Assembly (NCBI GenBank): GCA_000729835.1
Contig: JFHB01000058.1
Span: 62,001-126,000 of the forward strand
From: Atkinsonella hypoxylon
Taxonomy: Eukaryota > Ascomycota > Sordariomycetes > Hypocreales > Clavicipitaceae
Length of the DNA: 64,000 nt
Reading direction: 5' to 3'
Under the pieces are notes generated by a model. It was not told where the DNA came from. It saw only the letters and a program-made list of their open reading frames with translations, and searched no databases. The position numbers and the translations under genes were made by a program. Below, piece by piece: positions 44,985 to 56,990 of the stretch. Each line of letters starts with the position of its first letter. Positions within the stretch are counted from its first letter, which is position 1.

Positions 44985-45660
44985 ATAGCTTACAGCAGTA
45001 AAGCTACTTTAGATATAATTACTGTATAAGCTACTATAAATATCCTTAAGAGAGGTACAGCTGTAAAATAGAAAGTAGATATATTCCCTAAATAAGGTAA
45101 CTATCTAAAGATATATATTAGTGCAATAGAAGCAAAATACACTATTTTCTTTACTAAAGAATAAGATTAAAAGGGCTTTATAGCGCTCTTAATAATTAGT
45201 AAGTGTATAATAGAAATATCTATAAAAATAAGCTATTTTAGTTAAAATAAAGATAAAGTTCTTAACGTTTAATTCTAGTATAACCTTATATAAAAAAGAG
45301 CTTTCTTTTACAGTACTATTAATAAACTAAGCCTTAAGATTCTAATTGCAAAAGAATTTAATAGCTTTTAAAGGTATATTAAGCATAGAACTTTATTAAA
45401 AAGTAACTTTAGTGTATATTAAGTATCTACTAGCACTAATATTATTGCCTCTATAGACTTAAAGCTTAAAGGTAAATTTATACTAAAGAGGTAAGGTTTA
45501 TTAGTATAATAAAAGAATAGAAGTATAATTAAAAGCTTTTTTATAAAAGACTTACTATATTAATAAGCATTATTAAAGGAAAGATATTTATTTAACTATT
45601 CTAAGAGAGAGTAACTTAATAAAAAAGAGCAGTAAAAGGGATTCTTCTGCTAATAATATT
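44985..45660 (+). pseudogene. Unrecognised degenerate frame X1
   Basis: Reading TAG/TAA as lost Gln/Trp, one plus-strand frame stays coherent for about 220 codons. Blocks include DIITVQATINILKRG (about 45015), KIYISAIEAKYTIFFTKE (about 45110-45165), RYIKHRTLLKSNFSVYQ (about 45373-45425) and IIASIDLKLKGKFILKR (about 45440-45495). It continues more raggedly to about 45950. I recognise no family. It could belong with X2 downstream or be the 3' part of Gypsy-E copy 2. Confidence 0.4.
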
Positions 45661-46090
45661 CTATATATTTATAAGATCTTTATAGTTTTAAGGAAGCTTT
45701 TTAGCTATAATTAAATAATTAAAGGTGCTAATAAAGACAATAAGAAAGAGGCTATATAAAAAGGTAGTTATAAGAAGAAAAAAAGAAGATAAATATAATT
45801 AGTTAAAGAGAATATTATAAATTACTTAATAAGTTTATAGCTATTAAAGTCTTAGTATATATTTACTGTTAGCCTTTACTAAATTATAATAATTATAGAT
45901 AGCTATTAACTAAGGATTTATTAAGATAATACTAGCTATAATATAGCCTATATTTCTACTCTCTCTCTCTCTTTATTCCTTTATTCTTATAATATTTTTA
46001 TTATAAGTACCTACTTAAGCTTTTTTTTACCTTTAATTTTTTAAAAGCTATTTAATCTTTACTGCTAAAATAGAAAATAAATACTAGAAA
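45661..46090. other. Unassigned stretch between X1 and X2
   Basis: A Lys/Gln-rich degenerate continuation of X1 to about 45950, then pyrimidine-rich DNA with a CTCTCTCTCTCT run (45960-45975) and a poly-T run (about 46020). No independent gene seen. Confidence 0.4.
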
Positions 46091-47983
46091 CCTATTTCTA
46101 AGACTAGCTTTAGAGTTATATATAAGGGATAAATATATTACTTTAGAACGTTAAGGAACCTACTAATATACTATATTATAGTGTAAGTCTATAAGCTAGT
46201 TAGTAATTTCTTTTGTATAGAAGAGCAAGATTAAGTAGATTTACCTCTTAAGAAGCTCTATAAGCGCTAACTACCTCTCTTTTAGTAATATTTTAAGTAG
46301 CCTCCTTTTAGCCTACTACTTTATTAGGATTATAATTTAGATAACTTTAGGCTTATAGAGTTAATATAGCCTAGCTAGAGTTTAATAATCTAGTTTAATT
46401 ATCTTAATAATATCTATAGCTTTTTAATAAAGTTCTTTAAGTAAAAGACTTATTGTAAATAGTTAGATTAATTCTAGCTTATTGCTATAGTAAGAATGAT
46501 TACTTATAGAATTAAATATATAGTAGTTATCTTTAAGAAGTCTTTTATAATTAATATAAAAGAGATAAACTAAAGTAAAATTATAAGACTTATAGGTTAA
46601 AAGGTATATAGAGTTAAAGATAGGTTTTAACTTATTTTCTGCTGTTATAATATAAGCTATAACCCTTCTGCCTTATATAACAAAATAAGTAGGTAAAGAC
46701 TTATTACTAGCTTTCTCTTCTTTAATAACTACTAGACTTATTTTATCTTTAATTGCTTAAAGGGATACTATTATTACTTTAATATAGAACCTAAAGGCAG
46801 AATTAAAAGGTTTAAAGCTGCAGTTTATAGTTAAGTATAAACTTTATAGCTTCTTTAGTATCTATACCTATTCTAGGCAATTTTAGTACTATATTATAAG
46901 CAGAAAAGCAACTAGGAATGTAGATATACCTATTTATTCTTCTTAATATAGACGCTTTATTATCTAGTTAGGCATCTTCTAATTAATCTTATTAGTAACA
47001 GCTTATATAATATACCTTACACTTAATATAGTAACTATAGGATTACTTAAACATTAGGGAATAAATTTAAACTATACCTTTATAACTAAGTTATAACTAA
47101 TAACTCTATTAATTAGTCTTATAACTACTGTAAAGGTACTAATAGGGTTATAATAGTTCTATATATAATAGCAGTAAATAAGCTTAGTTTTATAAATAGG
47201 TATATAGTTATTAAAAAAGCTAAAACTATAGGCTTTAACCTTAGCTACCTCTAGGAAGATACTATAAAGCGTTTTATCTTAAGATATTACTTATAGACAA
47301 TTAGTAGTAGAATTCCTATTCTAAAGGAGCTTAATGCCTAGAAATTTACCTTAAGTAATTATAATTAAGTAATTAAATAGTTAATAGAGGTTAATAGATA
47401 AATGCTTATATAACTTTAGAAGAATTAGTTTGTTGCTGCTGTTTAGTTTAATAGTAATTCTATTATCTATAATAGAACTATTAAAGCAGTAATAACAGTA
47501 AGGGAATAGCGTTTATATCTTCTAATGTAGATAAGTAAGCCTAGCTAGGCTTTTATACATTATAAGCTACTTCCTTTTGCACAAAAGAAGTCTTTAATTA
47601 TAACGTTTAAGGTGCTACTATAGCCTATAACTAATTTATAAAGCCCTTTATTGTTACTACTGCTAAATAATTTAGAGGTCCTTACTAGAATTTCTAGTAT
47701 ACTATAAGATTTTATGCAAAAAGATTAAATAGAATCTTACAGTAAGAACTAGCTTCTACAATAATTATAGAACTTAAAGTATTAGCTACTATCTTTACAT
47801 TTTATAGAACTGTTAGCGTAAGAGTAGAAATCTAGGTAAAGGGACAAAGAGATTATAAGAACAGTAAAATAAGCACTTAGAGCTAGAGAATACTATACTA
47901 TAAAGGATTAAATAGAAGCATTAGCTTAAAGATATATTGCTAAACAGCCTATAATAGCCTATAATTCTATTACTAATATAAAC
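46091..47983 (+). pseudogene. Unrecognised long degenerate frame X2
   Basis: A single plus-strand frame stays protein-like for about 600 codons if TAG/TAA are taken as RIP products. Blocks include NFFCIEEQDQVDLPLKKLYK (about 46207), KIIRLIGQKVYRVKDRF (about 46578), EPKGRIKRFKAAVYSQVQ (about 46790) and a basic C-terminal helix region with EIIRTVKQALRARECY (about 47850-47900). No RT, integrase or chromodomain motif is seen. The number of RIP-type stops implies it was repetitive. It ends where a GC-richer LTR-like sequence begins. Confidence 0.45.
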
Positions 47984-48300
47984 TGTTGGAGTCGTTATGA
48001 CTCTATCGTGCGATTCCGGCACCTGCGTAGGTGGATACAACCGCTGATTAGTTGCATCTGCACACTAGTCCCCACTTACATCGGGGTTGCTGATACCCCT
48101 TAATTCCCCCTTAACACAACACTATACTTAAGGCATATAAGGCATCTAACGGGGTATATAATATAGCCTCTTTTGCTAGTTAGATATAACTCCTAGATAA
48201 CTAAATTTAAACCTCTTTAATGTAAATACTAGTGCACTAGTGAACTAGTTGTAGAACTAACTTAAAGGAGTATAAATTAAACCCTTAGTCTATTAACACT
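47984..48300 (+). repeat. LTR-like 5' end of another retroelement (GC-richer start)
   Basis: Starts TGTTGGAGTCGTTATGAC abruptly after frame X2. The first 130 bp are clearly GC-richer and hardly RIP-altered compared with the surroundings, as the outer ends of other LTRs here are. A possible LTR end is TCTATTAACA near 48295, but there is no second copy in the window, so the boundary is a guess. Confidence 0.4.
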
Positions 48301-49480
48301 AATTAGTAGTTGCTTAACTAGAAGTCTTTAGTACAACTAAAGAGATTAGCACAACTAACTACAGATTAGCTAGATTTAGCAAGAAGAGACGTAATACTAT
48401 TAGCTAGAACTCTTAGCGGCTAACGCAACTAGTAAAGCGTACTAAAGGAAGGGATATCTTTATAATTGCTTAGTTACTAAGTTATATTCACTTATAATAA
48501 TGTTTTAGTTTAACTAATTGTTAATATTAAACTCCTAAGGAATTAAATTACTAGCTAGAACCTTTAGCAGCTAATGCTATAAGATTTAACTCCCTTAACT
48601 ATCTTAGAACTTAGCTAAAAGCTAGCTAAATCCCTCTATCTTTATACTAATTCTATTACACCTACTTTCTCTTTCTATACTACTTAATCTTATTTAATAC
48701 AATAAGTTTATAATAACTCTAGGTAGATCTATAAGAATTTAAGCAATAACTACAACCTAATAAGCTTCTAGAATAACTTTAAAAGTATTAGAAACTTCTA
48801 TTAATAGATTAGAACTTAATATATAAAATTAACCTAGAAACTACTACTACTACTAATCTAAACAATAGAATTGCCTTTACAATTAACCTCTATAAAGATT
48901 AAAGATTTAGAGATTAAGAATAATAGAAGAACTTTAAATTTAACTTCTATAACTAGAATAAAGATCTATTTTAAAGAGCTTTTACTCTAATTATTAAAGC
49001 GTTATACAATTTACTACATAAGTATAGAGTCTATATAGGCAGAAGCAGCAGCTAAATTGCTAATTCCCTTAAAAGAGTGCTATAGGAAGAGGAACAATCT
49101 ATATAGCTAGAAGAAGAGATTAATAAATAAGTAGCATTAAGTAAATTCTACTTAAATCTACACCTAGATATAGAACCTATATCTACAGTAAAGAAGCCTT
49201 AATCTTCTTCTTAAAACCCTTCTCCTATACCTTTAGCACTCTCTTTATTACTTTTATTAAGTGTACCTAGTAATCTAATAAGCGCACTAGCAGGAATACT
49301 ACCTTCTCCCCCTTCTCTATAGAATATAAGATTTCTTCTGCTTTTAGCAGTATAACTATTACTTCCTCCTATAATAGATCCTTCCTAAACTAATATAAGG
49401 AAAGTCCTAGACCTTATAAAGATCTACAAGGAAAACAATAAATACAGCAGCAATATATTCGATTTTATTATACTAAAAGT
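48301..49480 (+). pseudogene. Retroelement gag-like N-terminal fragment
   Basis: After about 500 bp without a convincing frame, a plus-strand frame (about 48955-49480) reads KDLFQRAFTLIIKALYNLLHKYR, a Pro/Ser-rich spacer and IKIYKENNKYSSN. The last block resembles the start of the conserved part of many fungal Gypsy gag-like proteins (x-x-Y-K/T-E-E-x-K-Y-S/D-G). It breaks off near 49480. Probably a truncated 5' piece. Confidence 0.35.
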
Positions 49481-50560
49481 GATGTGTTGCAGCAGGGTTA
49501 CCCCCTTGCGCTCTAATATTAGCTTTATAAGGGATGCTATATATAGATTTTTCTCTATAAGAGTGTGCACCGCCTAAACATCTAGATAGTTTAAGCAAGT
49601 AAGCGCGTAAGCAGCTTCTGTAGATTCTTTTTAGGCTTTTGCTCTTTTAATTAATTAATATCTTTTAGCCTGCTTTAATTTACAATACTTAACGCTTAAA
49701 AGACATTACTTTACTGCTAGTAACACTTTCCCTAACTCTTTAATATATTTAGCTCCTTTTTGTATATATATATCTTTTAAGCTGCAATTAATATTTTATT
49801 TCTGCCTTTTTAGACTATTTAATCTTCTTACTTACTATTGTTTAATAGTATATACTGTTAAATATCTTGCTCTTTACTAATTCTCTTTAATCTTAATGTA
49901 CACTATATTGTTACCTACTTTAGTGTAGGCTGTATAGTTATTTAGGGGTTTAGTTTTAAGTTAATAAAAATAGAGACTTTACTAAGAACTTATTCTAATT
50001 AAAGCGCGTTATATAATTAAAAGGTTTTTTATAGAGATCCTAGAAGAAAGAAGAAAAAGCTACTAAGCATTAAAGATAGAAGAGCACTTTAGCTTAAATA
50101 TTGCTAATATAAAAAAAAAGGAAATTATAGAGATAAAAGCTTTATATTATAAGGGATTATTTAATTAAGAGAGAAAGAAAATTTCTATAGCTTTTTTAAG
50201 CTAAGAAGGGCTAGGCCTAGTTAAAAATAGTTACTATATTATAAATACTAGCTAGTCTATTTAACCTCTGTTTTACTCTTAACTAAAATAGCCTTAATAT
50301 AGTAAAAAGGAAGTTTTTAGGTCCTTTAAACGTTATAATTATTTAATTATAGAGAAAAATTTCTCTTTTATTCTTATTTTAGTAGTTATCTTTATATTTA
50401 CTGTTATTAGTAATTAAGTTCTTAGCCTTTATATCTTAGCGTTAAGAGCTTATATAACTATAGAAGCAGAAGGTAAGAGCATTAAAAGTACAGCTAATAT
50501 AGAGAATTATATATATTATACTCTTTTTACTAAGTAAGATTAATTGTTCTTTTTATATCT
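49481..50560. other. Unassigned stretch upstream of Gypsy-E copy 1 gag; possible LTR start
   Basis: A GC-richer patch (GTTGCAGCAGGGTTACCCCC, about 49485-49504) opens the region and could be the outer end of the Gypsy-E 5' LTR. The rest is AT-rich with no recognised frame. Without the 3' LTR in view the LTR cannot be delimited. Confidence 0.35.
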
Positions 50561-52260
50561 ACCTTCTATATTAAGCTATTCTACTAGTTATTTATATAAG
50601 TTTAGTATTCTATATCTCTTAAAGAAAAGTATAAGCTTTATATCTAAAGTAGCTAATACTAGCTCTAGCTAATTTAGTAAATCTTCTAAAAAAGTTATTT
50701 TAAAACTTAAGGTTATAATAGAATTAAATACTTAAGATAAAAAGGCTAGTACTAATAGCGCTATAGCTATACCTTATAAGGCTCTTGCTAAAGCTATAAG
50801 TAAAGCTATTAAAAAGCAGTAAGCTTAGGCTACCTTTAATAAGAAGTTTAATATATATTAATTTAAAGGAGAAAATATTCTTAATTACTTAACTAGCTTT
50901 AAGCTAAAGATAGAAACCTTATTTATTCTAAAGGAAAACTAGTAGAAGATATTTATTTATTATATTAACCTATTAATCTATAAATATATAAAGGTTATTT
51001 ATGCTTTATATAATTAAAAAGAAGCTAAAGAGTAGCTTTTACTTTAGTATAAAGCTACTCCTTAGGATTAAAAGGAGTAAGCTAATAAAAAGCTTAAAGA
51101 CCTAAAGAGAAACTATTTAAGGACTATAAAGGATACTCTCTATTAGCTTTAAGAACATTAAGCTGCTATAATTAGCGCTAAGCTCTATATATAGTGTAGT
51201 GTAACCTTTTAGTCTAATTACATTTATAAGGCCTTACTAGATGCTATACTTACTAGCTTTATAGATTAAATAAAAGTTACTAGAGCTAAGTTTATTGTAA
51301 TACTCTATAGAGAGTTATTAGAGCAGCTTAGCTAGTATATATAAGCTAAAATAGAGCTAGAAGACCGCAATTCTAAACTCTATAACAATAGAAAGAACTA
51401 CCTTTATATACCTTTAAGCAAAAAAAGTCTTAAGTATTATAGTATAAGTAATTTTAGTTATAAGACTAAGGAAATTATATAGCCTATTTTAGAAGTAAAA
51501 GATTAAATAGATAATTTAACCTAGAAGTTTAAAGATATAAAGATTATACTTATAAAGTAAGTAGTTTTAAAGATAGATATTATAAAGCTTTTTAAAGAGA
51601 AATTTAGGAAGAAGAAGAAAAAAAGGCAGAATATATATATTAACGCTATTAATATATATAATAATACCTAGAGCTTTAGGACCTATACAACTAAAAGCTG
51701 CATAAGGTAGCATTACTGCTATTACTGTAGTAAGAAAGGTTATTATATAGATTAATGCTAGTTTTACTAGTATAATAATAAGATTAGCTTTATAAAGTAT
51801 AATTAAAGAGTAAGTATCTTAATAGTAAAATTAAATAATCTAGTACTACCTATTCTTATATAAAGCTTCTTTAGTATAGAAAGTTATCTTTATAGGCTTA
51901 TAGTATTCTAGGTTAATTGCTTTAATTACTATATTATAAAACAGTATTGTCCTTAAGTTAAGGAATTTAGTAGGAAAGCGTTAAACTATTAAAAGCCTAG
52001 TAAGAAAGAGAGAGAGACATTAGATTAAATCTTTAATAAGATTAACATTTCTAATTATTGCTTAATATATATCCTACTAGAAGCTATCCTTAAGAGGGAC
52101 TCTATTAACAGTACTACAGCAACTTTAACGTTTAAGATAAAGAAATATAGACCTAAAAGGACTCTCTATATACTAATTAAGGAGAGAATTACAGCCTAGC
52201 CCTTTAGAGTCTATACTGTAGAGATATAACGCTTTACTAAGCAAGAAGGAGCTTTAGAAG
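50561..52260 (+). pseudogene. Gypsy-E copy 1 gag remnant
   Basis: A plus-strand frame with Lys/Ala-rich N-terminal part (YKALAKAISKAIKK, about 50780-50820), a capsid-like block FKGENILNYLTSFKLKIETLF (about 50863-50925) and a CCHC-type zinc knuckle at 51717-51758, whose His is now Tyr (C-x2-C-x4-Y-x4-C). It continues towards pol and is cut at 52260 by Copia-B#6; the frame resumes at 60125. Stops at Gln/Trp positions. Confidence 0.75.
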
Positions 52261-52964
52261 TATTGAAAATAATAGGGATTATAGGACTAGATATCTAAGA
52301 GGGTAGTAGTCTCTTAGATTTAGCACCTGTAATTGCTCCTAGCAATTATTACGTAGTAGAAGCAGCAGCGGCCTAAATTAAGCTGTAGTGTATAGTATAG
52401 ATCACGTAGAGGCAATAGATAACTGTAATAGTAGTATCTTTATATTGAGAGCGCTGTAACGAACAGTGAGGGTAGGATCTTGAATCTTTCCAGTCCCTTA
52501 TAGACCTACTGACTATATTAGCGGGCTGTAGTTACTAGAAGGGGCTTGTAGGCTACTTTATAATTTCCGCAAAAAGATTTACTATATAAAAACAAAAAAA
52601 TTAACTTACAGCTATACAAACGAGACGCCTATATGTACAATTTAACAAATTCCACTAATAATAAGCAACCCTTATAAGCAACTCTATCCAACAATTATAC
52701 TATTAGATAGCCTTAATTCTTAGCTTTTAAATAGTATACTTCTTAAATTTCTACTATTGCTAGTTGTAGAGAAAATCGCTGTTAAAGTTGACTATAGGTT
52801 AGGCAACTTTGCCTTAGTTGATTCTAGATGTTTTGCATCTAGTAACAGCAATATCTCTACCAAAAATCAACGTAACAAGACCTAGTTAGGGTCACGTAAT
52901 AGAGCAACTAACAGGCAACTAGCAAGCATAAAAATAGGCTATACAGGGTAGCTTATTTTTAACA
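52261..52964 (-). repeat. Copia-B#6 3' LTR
   Basis: 704 bp, reverse orientation, TATTGAAAATAATAGGG to TTTTTAACA. The neighbouring CTCCCTCTAG (52965-52974) is the complement of the polypurine tract. Confidence 0.95.
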
Positions 52965-54820
52965 CTCCCTCTAGAAATATGAGAAGTAACCAGTTCTATA
53001 AGCAACTTAGCTCCTTTAAAGGATATCTAAGTTAGAATTAACCAGCGAAATACAGTACTAATAACAAGATCAAATAACATAACCAATAATATAACTAATT
53101 CCAGCAATTCTAGGGTAGTTATAGTTAAATATAACTAGTTATTGTTGATTAGTTTTTGTTGTTTTCGATTTTTAACTGTTTTTCGTTGCTTTTCGATTTT
53201 TCGAGTGTTTTTGTTGCTTTTATAAGCTAACTAGAAAGCTCTAGTAACTTAATAAATTGTTAATGCTTTTAAATAGCAAGAGGCTTAGTTAGGCTATCTG
53301 CTAGCATCTAATTTGTATTAATATAACTAACCTTAGCTATACCTTTACGAATCTTTTCCCTAATGTAGTTAAACTTCAAAAGGGTGTGCTTAGTCCTACT
53401 ATGCAACGTTAGGTTGTAAGCAGTAACTATAGCGCCTTAATTATTACACCTAATAGGAATAGAAGGGGTTAAAGGCAGCTTTATCTCCTTAAAAAGGCTG
53501 TAGAGCTACTCTAATTCCCTAATAGCTTTAGATAATACATTAGATTCTGCTTCTAAAGTGGAAAGAGCAATAGTACTAGCTTTCTTCGATTTCCAGCTAA
53601 TAGGTCCACCAGCTAGCTTATATAGATAAGCATAAGTTGATTTAGAAGAGACTTTATCACCAGCAAAATCGCTATTGTAATAACTAAGGAGGGTCTTAAG
53701 TACTTCTTTGCAATTAATAGAGCTATTAAAAGCTTTAGAAGAAGACCCTAGTGGTATAGAATGCTTATAAATAATGGCAAAGCTTCTAGTACTACTTAAG
53801 TACCTTAGGAGGTGCTTAGAGGCGTTTAGGTGCTCTATATAGGGCTTGGCTAGGAAGGTTGATAGCTACTGAACGGAAAAAGCAATATTAGCCCTAGTTA
53901 GCAACATTAGGTACATTATAGTGCCTATTATGCTCTAATAAAGCTTATGATCGGATTTTAAGAGGAGTTTTATAACTAGTTGCTTTAGAATCCCCAGCTG
54001 TATAGGGATAGAAGCTAGCTTAGCATCTAGCATTTTAAATCTCTCTAGGGCTTTAAGGATATATTAAGATTAATGGATTTTAATAGACCTTTTAGACCTA
54101 TTACGGGTGATTTAAACGCCTAGAAAGAATTCTGCTGGTTCTCTATCTTCTATTAGATAAGCTTAATTTAGTAGCTTTTTAAGCTTATTAATATATCGTA
54201 AATTAGGCCTAATTAGAAGACAGTTATCTACGTAAGTAGCAATATACGTAGATATAGCTAGGTTATAAAAGACTGCTGGGTCTAATATAAGAGGTTTAAA
54301 TCTATGCTTTTAAAGTAATTCTGTTAGAATTTGCTGCTATTCTCTAGGACTTTGCTTTAGACCATAGAGGGATTTTTCTAGCTTAATTACTTGCTCTTTA
54401 GAGGGCTTGTAATTACAGCTTTTTAGTAGCTTAGCTACTGATGGCGATGCTTGCTCTGCAAATTCAACGAATCTATCTAGGATTTCTATATAAATAGCTT
54501 CTTTTAGCTTGCTATTTAAAAACGCTCCTATAAAATCGATTTGCTTAACTTCCTAGTTATTAAAAGCTGTAAGAGCTAATAATATACGCTAGCTAGGAGG
54601 AATACTAGTTGCAGTAAAGGTCTCTAGATAGTCTTAACCTTCTATTTGCATAAATCCCTTAGCAACAAGGCGGGCCTTATATTTAATAGAATTATTTTCT
54701 TTATCCTTTTTAAGCCTATAAATAAGCCTATTCTTTAGAACTCTTTAGCCCTTAGGTACTTAGTCTTTCCCTATAAATTTAAAAGTTCTAGCAGCTAATA
54801 GCTGCTTAAATTCGCTATAG
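52965..54820 (-). pseudogene. Copia-B#6 reverse transcriptase and RNase H
   Basis: Minus strand. RT starts with NRLIYRLKKDKENNSIKYKA (about 54740-54680), where the RLVAKGFMQIEGQDYLETF block is well kept, then IDFIGAFLNSKL (about 54540-54505). The active-site box is YVDN (about 54229-54218). RNase H carries SWKSKKASTIALSTLEAESN (about 53605-53545) with the Trp intact. The frame ends near 53160 with the Lys-rich tail. Confidence 0.92.
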
Positions 54821-56990
54821 GTAGCTTCTATCTAATGCTGCTTAGCAGAGCTTTTTAGGGCTTGCTTCCACGTATTAGGAAGTTCATCCTTGCTATTAGA
54901 AGTAATAGCTGCTTTAGTCCTAGCCTTAAAGTATAGATCCTTAATTAAGGAAAATATGTCTCTATCTAAATCTATAGCATTAGCATTAGCTTTAGCTTCT
55001 ATAGTAGCTTCTATAGGTGTTTCTATAGATATAGGGGCTTTAGGGGCCTCTATAGCTTCTATAGGGTTACTTAGTAGAAGAGCTTGATCTACAGGTTCTA
55101 GTGGATAATTCGGCACATCCAGATAACTAGGATAAGGATACTTAGAAGTATAATTATCCACTAATTGCTGCTAGTTATCGATTTCTCCCTCTAAAGGATT
55201 ATCTACTATAGAACTAATAGGAACCTTAGGGATGCCCTGTGAAATAGGACCTATTCCTTCTATAATTTTAACGAAGCTAGTCTTTATAACAGCTCGTTTA
55301 GAGGGGATATATATTAAATATACATTAGAACCTAGCGTAGCTAAAAGTCTACTAGGAATAGTTCTTTTAGCTAGCTTCTGCAATCTAGATCTCTGTTCTA
55401 ATAGGATTAGAACTTCGCAATAGGAGCCTATAGCTCTTATTTTGGTAAAATTAGGCTTATAGGTCTTAGAAGGCTCTAAATCAGCTAGATATAGCTGTTT
55501 AGGACTTAGTAGTTTAGTACTATTCGCAGTAGTATTAACTAAATCCACTATAGCAGGAAGGATGTAAGACTATAGATACAGAGGTAATTATAACTACTGT
55601 AGAGTAGCACGCAAACGGTCTAGAAGTACCCTTATAGCTCTCTCTATTAGCCTATTCTGTTTGTAAATATAGGGGCAAGAGGTGCTAAAGTAAATACCCT
55701 TAGAGGATAGCTAAGCTTGCAACCTAGTATTAATTTCTGTACTACTATTAAAATAAAGGTGTTTAGGGTAGTAGTTATACTGGTTTTTTAATTCCTTAAA
55801 GAAGCTTCTAATACAGCTATAAAGAGTAGAACCCTCTTTATTAGCTAGATTAAAAGACTACTTATACCGTAATTTTCTATTAATTAGAAAAAGAACTAGA
55901 GGTCTCTTATTGTACAGTATAGGCTCTATCTTAACGGTATCTCCCTCTATAATATCTAAACATCTAGGGGGGTCAGGAATAGTATACTTACTAGGTCTTC
56001 TAACAGCTTTAGCTTGGTTGCAAGCTAGGCAGTTAAAATCCTTTTCCTTGATTTTTGAAAAATTAGGGATTCCTTTAGTTATAAAAGCAGTCTTCTTTAG
56101 TAAAGGGAGTCCTATATGCCCTAATCTAACGTGCTAAGTAGCAGCTAATTCTAGGAGCTTCTTATAGGAAGAAGAAGCTATAGGGTTACTAGAATTATCA
56201 TTAGAGCTAGCTTCCTGTTGCTCTCTATCTTGCTAGATCTCTTAAGAACTATAGGCCTCGTTTAAGGGATCTAGACGGCTATTTCCTCTAATATCCAGCA
56301 ACTTAGAATTTAAACCTTCTAAATCCCTGTTATTAGAAGGAATCTAACTAGGAGCCCGTTTAGGAACTAGGGCTAATAGCTCTATAGCATCGTTATTAGT
56401 ATTATCTTCTTCTTTAAAATTAGATAATTCCTCAATTCGGCTATATTCCTTAGGATTAAAACTAGGCTGTTAAGAGATTTAAACCTCTATAGGATACCTA
56501 GCATTATAACTGCTATTATAACTATTGCTAGCTAGAAATCCTATATAAGAGAGATTAGCGTGGTTTTTACACACTCTAGGGGTCTCTTGCCCCTTAAGCT
56601 GTAAGAAGAAACCATGCTTTTTGGGATTTAGAAGCCTACAGCAGCTTCTATTAGCTAGAAATAGCTGATTTCTAAGGAGAGTGCCCCCTGTTAAATAGTG
56701 CTTTAGACCACTAATTAGGTTGGTATCTAAACCTAGACAATATAGTGCATCCTTTAGAGCTAAAGGCCTATATTTAGCTGGATTTGTACTAACTAGTACC
56801 TAGAATACAGCAGTTCCCTGTCCTTTAGGATAAATAGGACCTCCTCTAGTAGCAATAGGCGCGGTTTTACCCTTTTTTATAGGCTTAAAAGTCCTAAAAA
56901 ATGCCTTATTGTTAACTATATAACAGGTAGAACCTATATTGTATAGTAGGGAGTTTTTAATTATTCCGTTAGAGTAATTAAAAGAAGGGG
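54821..56990 (-). pseudogene. Copia-B#6 protease, integrase and linker
   Basis: Minus strand. Protease box YNIGSTCYIVNN near 56940-56905, with Asn where copy #3 keeps Asp. GAG-pre-integrase finger (HVRLGHIGLPLL, then CLAC) at about 56135-56010. Integrase core with YFNSSTEI (about 55755) and NRLIERA (about 55655). Open linker stretches at 55548-55171 (125 codons) and 55161-54832 (109 codons), separated only by one stop cluster. These are the longest stop-free pieces of the element. Confidence 0.9.

Noticed and set aside
47984..49480. A complete small LTR element
   Set aside because: I looked for a second copy of the TGTTGGAGTCG start in the following kilobases and found none, and no matching flank duplication.
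49481..50560. Definite 5' LTR for Gypsy-E copy 1
   Set aside because: Only one GC-rich end-like patch is visible. The Gypsy-E 3' end is outside the window for copy 1 and not identifiable for copy 2, so no LTR pair can be shown.
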